Shown piece after piece: positions 1 to 7,688 of a stretch of 11,167 bases of DNA. Under the pieces are notes generated by a model. That model was not told where the DNA came from and searched no databases. It saw only the letters and a program-made list of their open reading frames with translations. Position numbers and translations under genes: made by a program. The stretch comes from an uncultured Eubacteriales bacterium (GTDB lineage: Bacteria; Bacillota; Clostridia; Oscillospirales; CAG-272), in assembly GCA_900555785.1 (NCBI GenBank), contig USMO01000035.1, positions 1-11,167 of the forward strand, read 5' to 3'. Positions within the stretch are counted from its first letter, which is position 1; each line of letters begins with the position of its first letter.

Positions 1-1350
1 GAGCCGACCTGCACTGCGGACGGCGTGGAAACCCGCAAGTGCGCGAACTGCGATGAGACCGAAACGCGCAAAGTTGACGCGCTGGGGCACACCTGGAAGG
101 CTGCAACCTGCACCGAGCCTTCGACCTGCGAGACCTGCGGCGTGACGACCGGGGACGCGCTGGGCCATCAATGGGGTGAGTGGAAGACCGTGGCTGACGC
201 GACCTGCGAGAAGGACGGCGAGAAGCTGCGCGCATGCGGAACCTGCGGCGAAAAGGAAAGCAAGAGCATTCCGGCGCTGGGGCACGATTGGAAGGATGCA
301 ACCTGCACCGAGCCGAAGCATTGCAGCCGCTGCGATGCAACCGAGGGCAACGCGCCGGGGCATCAGTACGGCGCATGGACCGTGAAGACACCCGCAACCT
401 GCGAGAAGGACGGCGAGCGGGTGCGTGTCTGCTCGGTCTGCCTGAAGGAAGAAACCGAGCGCATTCCGGCAACCGGGCACACATACGGCAAGCTGGTGAG
501 CAGCGAGACGCTCTGCAAGGCTGCGGATTGCGAGCAGGCGGCACTTTACTATGAATCCTGCACGGTATGCGGCGCGCGGAGCGAGGCAACCTTTGAAAGC
601 GGTTTGCCGCTGGGGCATGCCTTTGACAAGCAGGTGATCAGCGAGAAGACGCTGAAAAAAGACGCGACCTGCACGACCGGCGCGGTCTATTGGCTGTCCT
701 GCTCGCACTGCGGCGCGGTCAGCACGAATGACGGCGATGTCTTTACCGACGGCAAAACGGTGCCGCACCGGTTTGAACTGGAAACGGTTTGCGAGGCGGC
801 ATTGAAGTCGGCTGCGGACTGCACGCATGCGGCGGTTTACTACAAATCCTGCACGGAGTGCGGCGCGATCAGCCAGAACGACAGCGACACCTTTGCAAGC
901 GGCGACCCGACCGGGCATGCGTTTGAGCTGGTGAAAGAAATCGGGGCAACCTGCACCGCGGCTGGCTCTCGAATTTATGAATGCCGCAACTGCGGGGAAA
1001 CGGATACCCGGGTTGGCGAGGGCGCGCTGGGACATAACATTGCGGACGTGGCGGCAGTGGAGAAAGAGACCGGCAACGCCTGCGAATACCGGCTGTACTA
1101 CACCTGCCAGAGCTGCGGCGAGACGGTGGAAGGGGAGTTGGTCTGCCACCACCACTATATTGCAACGATTGCGCAGGAAGCAACCTGCAAAACGGCCGGC
1201 AAGAAGACCTACGCCTGCAGGGATTGCAAGGCAACCAAGCCGGATGAAGTGATTCCGGCAGACGGTACGCTGCATGTTTGGGTGAGCGGCGAGGCGGTAG
1301 ACGGCACCCGGACGGACACCTGCTCCGCTTGCGGCAAGACGAAGACCGTA
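1..1350 (+). repeat. N-terminal block of about twelve short CxxC units
   Basis: About twelve units of 25-50 residues follow one another. A typical unit has an Ala-Thr-Cys-Thr opening, a Gly or acidic residue, an aromatic or Arg residue, CxxCG, a variable Thr/Glu-rich stretch and a closing Ala-Leu-Gly-His-aromatic. Knuckles seen in order are CANC, CETC, CGTC, CSRC, CSVC, CTVC, CSHC, CTEC, CRNC, CQSC, CRDC and CSAC. Each unit therefore offers three cysteines and usually a histidine, enough for one metal site, although metal binding is inferred. Unit length drifts from about 33 residues at the start to 46-50 in the middle. The last unit (about 1270-1350) is degenerate and lacks the closing Gly-His. 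Confidence 0.9.
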
Positions 1351-4300
1351 AAGGTCTACGACGGCACCAGCGCTGCGGTCAAGAAGGCTGACCTGCAGGG
1401 CAACGATCTGGAACTGAACGACGCAACCATGAAAATGGATGACGGCGTGCTGGATAAGATCGGCGACAAGAACGTGACGGTCTCTGCCGACAAGGTAGTC
1501 GGGGACGATCGCAAGACCCTGTTGGGGCTGGACGATGACAAGTTGTCTCAGATCGGGGATGCCCCCATCTACAACTTTACCATTCAGGACGGCAAGGACA
1601 GTTATATTTCGGATTTCGGCAAAGACAACTGGGTTACCATCACGCTGCCCTATACGCTGGCAGAGGGCGAGGACGTAGACAGCATTGCAATCTGGTTTAT
1701 CAACGAGAAGGGCGAACTGGAAGCCATTGACGCAACCTACAGCAACGGTTATGTCACCTTCAAGACCAACCATTTCTCCTACTATACCGTAACCCGACTG
1801 ACGCCTGCGCAGAGATGCGCGAAATACGGGCACGTGTATGCGGATACGACGGTCAAGGGAGACTGCGACCACGACGGGTATACCCTGAGGGTCTGCGTCC
1901 GCTGCCATGATACGGTAAAAGAAGTGACCGAGCCTGCGGGACACCGGTATACCGAGGACCGGCACGAGGCAACCTGCACCGAGGACGGCTACATTGTGTA
2001 TACCTGCTCGCGGTGCAACTACAGCTACACGGTCCGGCTGGCATCGGCTGACGGGCACGACTGGGAAGTGACCGGGGAGTGCGCGGCAACCTGCACCGAG
2101 GAAGGCTTTGTGACCAAGACCTGCAAGGTCTGCCGGAAATCCTGGACCGTGCAGACCCCGAAGACGGCGCACAAGCTGGCAGAAAAGACCGTTCCTGCAA
2201 CCTGTACGGACGGTGGCTACACCGAGTACACCTGCGATGACTGCGGCTACAGCTACCGCGATGCATATGTTCCCGCAACCGGGCATGCGTTCGGCGCGCC
2301 CGTGTGGGAGTGGAGCGAGGACGGAACGTCCGCAAAGGCAATCTTTACCTGCGAGCATGACAGCAAGCATGTGGCGGAACTGGATGCAAGCATGAGCACG
2401 GTTGTGACAACGCTGCCCTGCTCCGATTATACGGTCACTGTAATCACCGCGTCGGTGGCATTCCGGGGCAAGCCATGGGCAGACAGCCGAAGAACCGAGC
2501 TTGGCACGCCGGGGCACGTCTTTGGCAAAGAGTGGAAGCACGACGGCAGCTACCATTGGCACGAATGCGTTTGCGGCGAGAAGAGCGAACCGATTCCGCA
2601 CGCGTTTACGGAAGAGGTTACCAAGGCGCCGACCTGCGTTGCAAGCGGCGAGGCGGTGCTGACCTGCGAATGCGGCGAGACGAAAACAAAAGTCCTGCCC
2701 GCAACCGGCAAGCATGAATACGTTGACGGCGTGTGCAAAGTCTGCGGCAAGGGCGAGAACGACTGCGACCACAGCGTTCTGCACGAGGAGAAGCTGAACC
2801 TTGGCAAGCATGCCTCGAGAGGCAACCGCGAGACCGTGCTGGTCTACCGGACCTGCGAATGCGGCGAGGTGAAGATTCTGGACATCGAAAAATCCAAGCT
2901 CTACTGCGACCAGACCGGCTGGACACAGAAGACCTGGGACGATGCGGACGGCACCGCGCACGTAAAAATCACTGGCACCTGCCCGGATTGCGGCGTCTAT
3001 TACGAAGTGGAAGAATCCATGCGGATGGACGGCTGCAAGATGATCATCCGGGGAACCTTTACGCTGACGAAGGACGGCGAAACGCTGCTTGTGGCAAAGG
3101 TGTACGAGGAGAGCTTCGACCACAACGGCGGGCGCGTGGAGGAAACGATCGATCTTACCCAATACGGTGCCTGCAAGGGGACGTTGAAGGTCACCAAGTG
3201 CAAGAGCTGCGGCGAAATTCTGGAGCTGGACGGCACCTTTGCCGGTATCGGCTGCGCCATCGACTTCAAGAACCAGCCGAAGCCCGAAACGGAGACCGAC
3301 GGAAACGGCGTGGTACACACCGTTATGCGGCTGGTCTGCCCGGATTGCGGATTGACGATTGAGGCAGATCAATGGGCAGATGTGCAGTCGGAGTGTGTGA
3401 CCATTACGTATATGACGCTGACCGTCCGCATGGGCGACACGGTGATTGCGTCGCAGGAGATTTCAAACTATCAGAGCAAACACGATTGGGAAGAGACCTA
3501 CAAAATGGACGGTACGACCTGCGAGGACGGCTATACCGTTACGCAGACCTGCCGGAAGTGCGGCGAAAGCGGCACATGGAAAAGCAACGGGCACAGCGGG
3601 GAGAACTTTGAGATTGACCTGTCAAAATCGGGTGCCTGCGGCGGAATTATCAGCGGACGCCGCTGCAAGGTCTGCGGTCTGCTGCTGCAGATGGATCAGG
3701 GCGGACCGACGTGCAAGTTCCCGGAAGGCGAGACGGTAACAAAGAAGATTGACGGAATTGAGCATCAGATCACGGTTTCGGTCTGCAAGACATGCGGTTT
3801 GAAGATGACCCAGGATATGTGGATGGTGAGCACTGACTGTGAGGATTCCGGTCATACACACGTAACGTTGGAGATGGACGGCAAGGTCCTCTTTGACGGT
3901 GAACTGGTGCAGACCGATCTGCATCACAACTACCGGTACACCTACACGTTGCGGGACGAAGCGAAGGGCTGCGAAGGCGGCTGGTCTTACACTGCGGTGT
4001 GCGAAACCTGCGGCAAAACGATTGAGAGCAGCGGCTCCGGACATTTCACCGACACGACCAAAATCGACCTGAAAGAAACGTACGGCATCTGCGGCGGCTA
4101 TCTGGAAATTGACCGGTGCCGGATCTGCGGCGAGGTGGAATGGGTCAGAGGGTATGACATCGACGGTCGCTACTGCGATTTCGAGCGTTCGAGCGAGACC
4201 CGGGACGTTGACGGCGTGAAGCATCGGTTTGAGACCAGAATCTGCCGGACCTGCGGGTTCCGCATGGTTGAGGAATCCTGGGAGATTCCGGGCGAGGGCT

Positions 4301-7300
4301 GCACCGTTCTGTGCTATTCGCGGTACGGCTACTACAAGGGTGACGAGCTGATTGTAAGCCATTTGGAAGAAGGTCGGACCGAGCGGCACGACTACGAATA
4401 CAGCTTCAGGTTTGACCACGAGGACCTGGGCTGCGAGGGCGGCTATACGGTCATCCGGACCTGCAAGGGCTGTGGCGACAGCAAAGAGAGCCGTGAGAAT
4501 TCGCACCAGGTTTACGAATGGCACAAGGTCTCGGACGAAACGCTGGGCTGCAAGCGGGAGCATAACCTGCGGTACGGCACCTGCCCGTGCGAACGGTATT
4601 TCGTCTATGACTGCAACAATCTGGAGCATCACTGGGACGACAACAAGGACGGCAAGGGCAGCGACGAGGGCTATCTCTACTGCGAGGAGTGCGGACTGAA
4701 GATTGCGGAGCATGTCACGAACAAGAAAGGCGATGGCTGCACGACCGCAACAACGCGGACCGTTACCGTTTCGCAGGGCGACAAGGTGCTGTCCAATTGG
4801 GAACACACCGAAACGGTCCAGTCCCACAACTTCGGCACACCGGAGGTGACCTTCGGCAGGGACGGAACCGCAACCATCCGGACCTCCTGCACCGCTTGCG
4901 GCACGCAGCGCACGACGGAAATGAAGACCGTGACGCTGACCAAGCGGATGGAGAAGGAGTTCTGGTATTACGCGGAAACGGAACTGACGCCAAAGACAGC
5001 TGCGTTCTACACCTTCGGCGTGACCTCTTATGAAACCAAATATACGATTATGCTTTACCGCGAGGAAAACGGCGAACTGACATCCTGCGCGGGCGGGAGC
5101 CGGTTTACCGTCCTGCTGGAATCCGGCGTGCGGTATGTACTCCGGATTCAGGGCGAGAAGGAAGGCGACACGGTCGGCTTTACGGTTGCCGTGCGGGATG
5201 TGAGCGACCCGTCGTGCGGGCATGAATATACCGGTGCATTTGCGGTGCTTGCGGACGGCTCGACCTCCTGCGAGGACGGCGTGCTGACGGGACAGTTCTG
5301 CCACTTCTGCGGAAGCATGACCGATCTCTATCTGGCGCATGAGCACCGCACCATCAGCACCGTGATTGATCTGACGAAGTATCAGGGCTGCTACGGCGAG
5401 CTTCGCATTGAAGCCTGCGCCTGCGGCAAGGTTGCATCCAGGGTCGACTACAGCGGCTGCGGCGGATCGACGAAAAACACCTATACCGACGATGACGGAC
5501 ATTTTGTGACCGTTGAGGGCAGACGCTGCGCCGAATGCGGCATGTGGTTCTCCAAGAGCTGGTATGTGGTGCATGACGCGAAGACCTGCACGGACCGGAC
5601 TTACTATACCATCACGCTCGCGAAAGGCGATCAGCTGATCGGAACCTGGGAATACACGACCGAGACCACCGCGCACGACTACAAAACCGTTGTTGCGCTG
5701 GTGGACGGCGCCAAGGATTGCGAGGACGGCGTAACGGTTACCCGGACCTGCCGTGGCTGCGGCGAGACTGATACGGACACGTATCGGTATCACTACCGGT
5801 ATGCCAAGGAGCGGTACGATCTGACCGAGTTCGGCAGCGTTTGCGGCGGCTACGCAGAACTGAGAGTCTGCGCCTGCGGCAAGGAACAGAATCTGGAGCT
5901 GGACGCAGCATGCCATTTTGAGCAAAGCTGGTCTGAAAACTGGCTGACCTCGGAATGCGACCCGACACAGGAGCAGGTTGGAGGCATCACCTACTTTGAC
6001 ACGACCTCGTATCAGCAGATTTGCGCCGTGACCGACCCGGATGCCTGCGGCTTCACCGTGCGGTATGCAACCCGCTGGGTGAAAGACAAGGACAACAAGT
6101 GCCTGGTGCATCTGGAACAGGTTTGGCAGCTTGGCTACAACGCTCTGGACGGCACCTGCAAGCGCGAGGTTGTCACCTTGGGCGAACCCGTGCCTTACCA
6201 TGACTATACGACGGATCAATCGGAAACGGGCACCCAATACAACTGCCCGAATTGCGGGAGCTACTATCACTCTGAGCACGAGACCGACGAGGCAGGCAAC
6301 TGGACCGAGCGGACGGTTGCGGAAGAGAAGAGCGGTTACAACGATCTGATCTATTGGGAAGCGACCAGCGAGCCGGACAATTCGTATACGCTCAGCCGGT
6401 ATCAGGACGGAACGGTCCGGACGCACCGGGAGACAAGAACCAAGCTGGAGGATGTGTCGTTTGGCAAATCCGACGAACTGGTTCCCCGCTATCATGCGGT
6501 GACCGAGGATGCCGTAAATGGCGTTGTGACCCAGAAATGGGAGTCCATATATGTCGTTTATTGCGGGTATAACTTTGATCTCTACAACTATAGACTCCAG
6601 GACGATTTCTGGGAGCAGGACGACTCTACCTATTCGTTCGAGGACCGGTGTACCAGAACGATTCACCGCACCCGGAGCGATGGCACGGACGAAACCTTTA
6701 CAAACAACGCCTGCCCGTCCTCGGTGCTGAAGACGACCAAAGAAGCAACCTGCACGCAGCCGGGAGAAAATGTTTGGTGCTGCCCGCTTTGCAGTTACGT
6801 GACGAGCCGGCAGCCGATTGAGCCGAATCACGAATGGGAGTCCTTCCCGGACGGCAATGACAAGTGGCACATCTGCCTGCGCTGCGGCATGCTGAATGTC
6901 AACGGCGCAAGCGGGGACATCATCATGGAGGACCTGACCCTCGCCTATGGCAAGGGCGTGAACTATGTGGTCGGTTACTACGACCGGAGCAACATCAGCT
7001 TCACCACCTATGTGGCGCTGATTCTTGCAGACGGCACGGAAGTGGTTCTGCCCGGGATTGAGCTGTTACCGGTTGAGGGTATCACCGCTTACGCGTTCAG
7101 CCGGGCGGCAGTTGCCGAGGCGGCTGCAAAGCTTGGCTACAAGGCGGGCAGCTATCAGGTGCGGTTTGTCTTTGTGCCGGAGCACAACGACGGAAACTAT
7201 GACTACGCAGTGACGTTTGACGACAGCGTTCCGGCAACGGTCAACGGGGACACCGTTTTCTCGGCAAAGCTGGGCGCCGATGAAACGCTGACCTTTACGA

Positions 7301-7551
7301 TTGAAGCAAAGACGACCGCAGAGTGGACCCTGACGACTGTTTCACGGTGCGGCTCCCTGTTCAGCATCTCTGACGGTCAGGAGACCCTGCTTGATGGCGG
7401 TGGCAGTTGCATTCTTCGGTTGGAGGGTGGCAAGACCTACACCGTGACGCTGAAGCTGGGAGATGCGAAGGAATCCGGCTGGATTGGCGTCCTCCTCACC
7501 GCTACGGCAACCGCAGAAGTCGGGCCATCGGCAACCCCGGAGGCTGCCTGA
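1..7551 (+). CDS. Giant cysteine-knuckle repeat protein, 5'-truncated by the window
   Basis: The frame is open from base 1 to a TGA at 7549-7551, giving 2516 visible residues. A GTG at 25 is the first possible start codon, but in-frame repeat sequence precedes it, so the real start is upstream. The protein carries about 35 CxxC knuckles, mostly CxxCG, many followed 10-15 residues later by Gly-His plus an aromatic residue. From the first base the order is: short knuckle units, a knuckle-free beta-type domain, more short units, composite modules of about 150 residues, a non-repeat stretch, a last knuckle pair, and a beta-rich tail. Such units are known from very large, mostly uncharacterised surface proteins of gut Clostridia. 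Zinc binding through paired cysteines is plausible but inferred. I see no enzyme motif, SLH domain, LPXTG motif or C-terminal membrane anchor. Export signals, if any, would be upstream. A terminator follows about 100 bp downstream. Coding status is certain; function is unknown. Confidence 0.93.
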   Translation, partial: EPTCTADGVETRKCANCDETETRKVDALGHTWKAATCTEPSTCETCGVTTGDALGHQWGEWKTVADATCEKDGEKLRACGTCGEKESKSIPALGHDWKDATCTEPKHCSRCDATEGNAPGHQYGAWTVKTPATCEKDGERVRVCSVCLKEETERIPATGHTYGKLVSSETLCKAADCEQAALYYESCTVCGARSEATFESGLPLGHAFDKQVISEKTLKKDATCTTGAVYWLSCSHCGAVSTNDGDVFTDGKTVPHRFELETVCEAALKSAADCTHAAVYYKSCTECGAISQNDSDTFASGDPTGHAFELVKEIGATCTAAGSRIYECRNCGETDTRVGEGALGHNIADVAAVEKETGNACEYRLYYTCQSCGETVEGELVCHHHYIATIAQEATCKTAGKKTYACRDCKATKPDEVIPADGTLHVWVSGEAVDGTRTDTCSACGKTKTVKVYDGTSAAVKKADLQGNDLELNDATMKMDDGVLDKIGDKNVTVSADKVVGDDRKTLLGLDDDKLSQIGDAPIYNFTIQDGKDSYISDFGKDNWVTITLPYTLAEGEDVDSIAIWFINEKGELEAIDATYSNGYVTFKTNHFSYYTVTRLTPAQRCAKYGHVYADTTVKGDCDHDGYTLRVCVRCHDTVKEVTEPAGHRYTEDRHEATCTEDGYIVYTCSRCNYSYTVRLASADGHDWEVTGECAATCTEEGFVTKTCKVCRKSWTVQTPKTAHKLAEKTVPATCTDGGYTEYTCDDCGYSYRDAYVPATGHAFGAPVWEWSEDGTSAKAIFTCEHDSKHVAELDASMSTVVTTLPCSDYTVTVITASVAFRGKPWADSRRTELGTPGHVFGKEWKHDGSYHWHECVCGEKSEPIPHAFTEEVTKAPTCVASGEAVLTCECGETKTKVLPATGKHEYVDGVCKVCGKGENDCDHSVLHEEKLNLGKHASRGNRETVLVYRTCECGEVKILDIEKSKLYCDQTGWTQKTWDDADGTAHVKITGTCPDCGVYYEVEESMRMDGCKMIIRGTFTLTKDGETLLVAKVYEESFDHNGGRVEETIDLTQYGACKGTLKVTKCKSCGEILELDGTFAGIGCAIDFKNQPKPETETDGNGVVHTVMRLVCPDCGLTIEADQWADVQSECVTITYMTLTVRMGDTVIASQEISNYQSKHDWEETYKMDGTTCEDGYTVTQTCRKCGESGTWKSNGHSGENFEIDLSKSGACGGIISGRRCKVCGLLLQMDQGGPTCKFPEGETVTKKIDGIEHQITVSVCKTCGLKMTQDMWMVSTDCEDSGHTHVTLEMDGKVLFDGELVQTDLHHNYRYTYTLRDEAKGCEGGWSYTAVCETCGKTIESSGSGHFTDTTKIDLKETYGICGGYLEIDRCRICGEVEWVRGYDIDGRYCDFERSSETRDVDGVKHRFETRICRTCGFRMVEESWEIPGEGCTVLCYSRYGYYKGDELIVSHLEEGRTERHDYEYSFRFDHEDLGCEGGYTVIRTCKGCGDSKESRENSHQVYEWHKVSDETLGCKREHNLRYGTCPCERYFVYDCNNLEHHWDDNKDGKGSDEGYLYCEECGLKIAEHVTNKKGDGCTTATTRTVTVSQGDKVLSNWEHTETVQSHNFGTPEVTFGRDGTATIRTSCTACGTQRTTEMKTVTLTKRMEKEFWYYAETELTPKTAAFYTFGVTSYETKYTIMLYREENGELTSCAGGSRFTVLLESGVRYVLRIQGEKEGDTVGFTVAVRDVSDPSCGHEYTGAFAVLADGSTSCEDGVLTGQFCHFCGSMTDLYLAHEHRTISTVIDLTKYQGCYGELRIEACACGKVASRVDYSGCGGSTKNTYTDDDGHFVTVEGRRCAECGMWFSKSWYVVHDAKTCTDRTYYTITLAKGDQLIGTWEYTTETTAHDYKTVVALVDGAKDCEDGVTVTRTCRGCGETDTDTYRYHYRYAKERYDLTEFGSVCGGYAELRVCACGKEQNLELDAACHFEQSWSENWLTSECDPTQEQVGGITYFDTTSYQQICAVTDPDACGFTVRYATRWVKDKDNKCLVHLEQVWQLGYNALDGTCKREVVTLGEPVPYHDYTTDQSETGTQYNCPNCGSYYHSEHETDEAGNWTERTVAEEKSGYNDLIYWEATSEPDNSYTLSRYQDGTVRTHRETRTKLEDVSFGKSDELVPRYHAVTEDAVNGVVTQKWESIYVVYCGYNFDLYNYRLQDDFWEQDDSTYSFEDRCTRTIHRTRSDGTDETFTNNACPSSVLKTTKEATCTQPGENVWCCPLCSYVTSRQPIEPNHEWESFPDGNDKWHICLRCGMLNVNGASGDIIMEDLTLAYGKGVNYVVGYYDRSNISFTTYVALILADGTEVVLPGIELLPVEGITAYAFSRAAVAEAAAKLGYKAGSYQVRFVFVPEHNDGNYDYAVTFDDSVPATVNGDTVFSAKLGADETLTFTIEAKTTAEWTLTTVSRCGSLFSISDGQETLLDGGGSCILRLEGGKTYTVTLKLGDAKESGWIGVLLTATATAEVGPSATPEAA
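94..483 (+). repeat. Exact-period 195-bp tandem repeat (two copies)
   Basis: The Trp/Tyr codon after each closing Gly-His falls at 94, 289 and 484, exactly 195 bp (65 residues) apart. Each copy contains a short knuckle unit (with Cys-Thr-Glu-Pro) followed by a longer one (with Cys-Glu-Lys-Asp-Gly-Glu). The copies match closely at protein level but differ in the residues within CxxC. This indicates duplication of a two-unit block followed by divergence. Confidence 0.85.
1357..1797 (+). other. Knuckle-free beta-type domain inside the giant protein
   Basis: About 147 residues lack CxxC pairs and are rich in Asp, Val and Thr. The stretch contains a Val-Thr-Val-Ser-Ala-Asp-Lys strand, an Ile-Tyr-Asn-Phe-Thr-Ile strand, a Trp-Val-Thr-Ile-Thr-Leu-Pro-Tyr-Thr-Leu strand followed by an acidic turn, and an ending of Thr-Asn-His-Phe-Ser-Tyr-Tyr-Thr-Val. 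This strand order and the His-Phe-Ser-Tyr-Tyr ending are familiar from a domain that recurs near the ends of repeat-containing surface proteins of Firmicutes. I know no assigned function for it. Here it sits between two blocks of knuckle repeats, probably as a rigid spacer. Confidence 0.6.
1801..2755 (+). repeat. Second block of short CxxC units, with related variants
   Basis: Four regular units carry the knuckles CVRC, CSRC, CKVC and CDDC, each introduced by Asp-Cys or Ala-Thr-Cys-Thr. A Cys-poor beta variant follows (about 2299-2510), with a Trp-Glu-Trp strand, Phe-Thr-Cys-Glu-His-Asp and a later Val-Ala-Phe-Arg-Gly-Lys-Pro strand. A His-rich unit comes next (about 2511-2605; Tyr-His-Trp-His-Glu-Cys), then a unit with a contracted CxC pair and a last CKVC knuckle near 2740. 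Both the beta variant and the His-rich unit resemble elements I know to accompany these repeats in other Clostridial surface proteins. Confidence 0.8.
2756..6240 (+). repeat. Seven composite modules of about 150 residues
   Basis: A larger module replaces the short units. Its opening (Asp-Leu, then a Gly/Ala-Cys pair and a CxxCG or CxCG knuckle) occurs at 3151, 3616, 4066, 4534, 5368 and 5818, with a more divergent first copy from about 2756. Spacings are 155, 150, 156, 278 and 150 residues. A full module has the opening knuckle, a lone Cys, a Val-x-His strand, a second knuckle (often CxxCG followed by Leu/Phe), another lone Cys, beta strands, His-aspartate plus an aromatic residue, Cys-Glu-Asp-Gly or a variant of it, and a third knuckle. 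The 278-residue spacing is explained by extra sequence that includes a beta domain. The copies are strongly diverged, so this expansion looks old. Confidence 0.82.
4930..5211 (+). other. Beta-sandwich-like insert within a composite module
   Basis: About 94 residues without CxxC pairs interrupt the module that opens at 4534. The pattern is an Ala-Phe-Tyr-Thr-Phe strand, a strand containing Tyr-Thr-Ile-Met-Leu-Tyr, a short Gly-rich turn, Phe-Thr-Val-Leu-Leu-Glu-Ser-Gly-Val-Arg-Tyr and a final Phe-Thr-Val-Ala-Val. This resembles the strand order of bacterial pre-peptidase C-type (PPC) domains, but that is a pattern judgement only. Knuckle sequence resumes at Cys 5215 with His-Glu-Tyr-Thr. Confidence 0.45.
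6241..6890 (+). other. Non-repeat stretch and last knuckle pair of the giant protein
   Basis: After a CPNC knuckle at 6244-6255 the repeat pattern is lost. About 160 residues follow that are rich in Tyr, Asp, Glu, Arg and Thr, have few cysteines and match nothing I recognise. Many Thr/Arg alternations suggest beta strands. From about 6745 a short unit reappears (Glu-Ala-Thr-Cys-Thr-Gln-Pro-Gly) with CPLC, then a His-Glu-Trp closing and a final CLRC knuckle ending near 6885. Confidence 0.7.
6900..7551 (+). other. Beta-rich C-terminal tail of the giant protein
   Basis: The last 217 residues are nearly cysteine-free, with one Cys near 7351 and one near 7410. The first part (to about 7215) looks like an immunoglobulin-like strand set ending in Tyr-Gln-Val-Arg-Phe-Val-Phe. 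The second (about 7216-7510) has the same broad order as the insert at 4930-5211: a Phe-Thr-Ile strand, a Trp-Thr-Leu strand, a Gly-rich turn, Leu-Arg-Leu-Glu-Gly-Gly-Lys-Thr-Tyr and a closing strand. The protein ends in a short Thr/Ala/Pro stretch. There is no LPXTG motif, no terminal hydrophobic helix with a basic tail, and no cell-wall repeat. Confidence 0.65.
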
Positions 7552-7647
7552 CCCCGGATTGGGAATGACAGAATGCCCCGCTGCCCTTTGTGCAGAGGGT
7601 GATAAGGAAACACTCTGAAAATTGACCTCAGCCGAGTAGACGGTAAA

Positions 7648-7688
7648 AAAAAGCTGTGTGAATGGGAAATCCGTTTGCACAGCTTTTT
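7648..7688 (+). terminator. Rho-independent terminator of the giant gene
   Basis: AAAAAGCTGTG at 7648-7658 pairs perfectly with CACAGCTTTTT at 7678-7688. Seven further inner pairs, including G-T wobbles, close to a 5-nt loop, GAAAT. The + strand stem ends in five T residues. An A-run at 7645-7652 gives the opposite strand an eight-T tract, so the element could also stop transcription arriving from the right. It lies 97 bp after the stop codon. Confidence 0.88.

Noticed and set aside
25..27. GTG as the start of the giant gene
   Set aside because: The frame is open to base 1 and the eight preceding codons complete a normal knuckle unit opening (Pro-Thr-Cys-Thr). There is no ribosome binding site.
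1..2300. CRISPR-like or non-coding tandem repeat
   Set aside because: The repeats differ in length and sequence, keep the reading frame throughout, and are conserved at protein level, so they are coding repeats.
3622..6870. A 1082-codon open frame on the minus strand inside the giant gene
   Set aside because: Its codons lie exactly opposite those of the giant gene, so a stop arises only where the + strand uses TTA, CTA or TCA. These are rare here, and the frame ends precisely at a TCA serine codon (3622-3624). The translation has no domain pattern, whereas the + frame shows regular Cys-knuckle repeats.
1..7551. Multihaem cytochrome
   Set aside because: Cys-x-x-Cys pairs are followed by Gly or other residues, only exceptionally by His, so the CxxCH haem-attachment motif is not the repeated element.
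7573..7602. A nine-residue ORF just after the giant gene with a CxxC pair
   Set aside because: ATG to TGA encodes only nine residues, there is no ribosome binding site, and the CxxC could arise by chance. It may be decayed repeat sequence, but this cannot be shown.
7622..7650. TTGACC as a possible -35 box
   Set aside because: At the right spacing there is only an A-run belonging to the terminator stem, not a -10 box.
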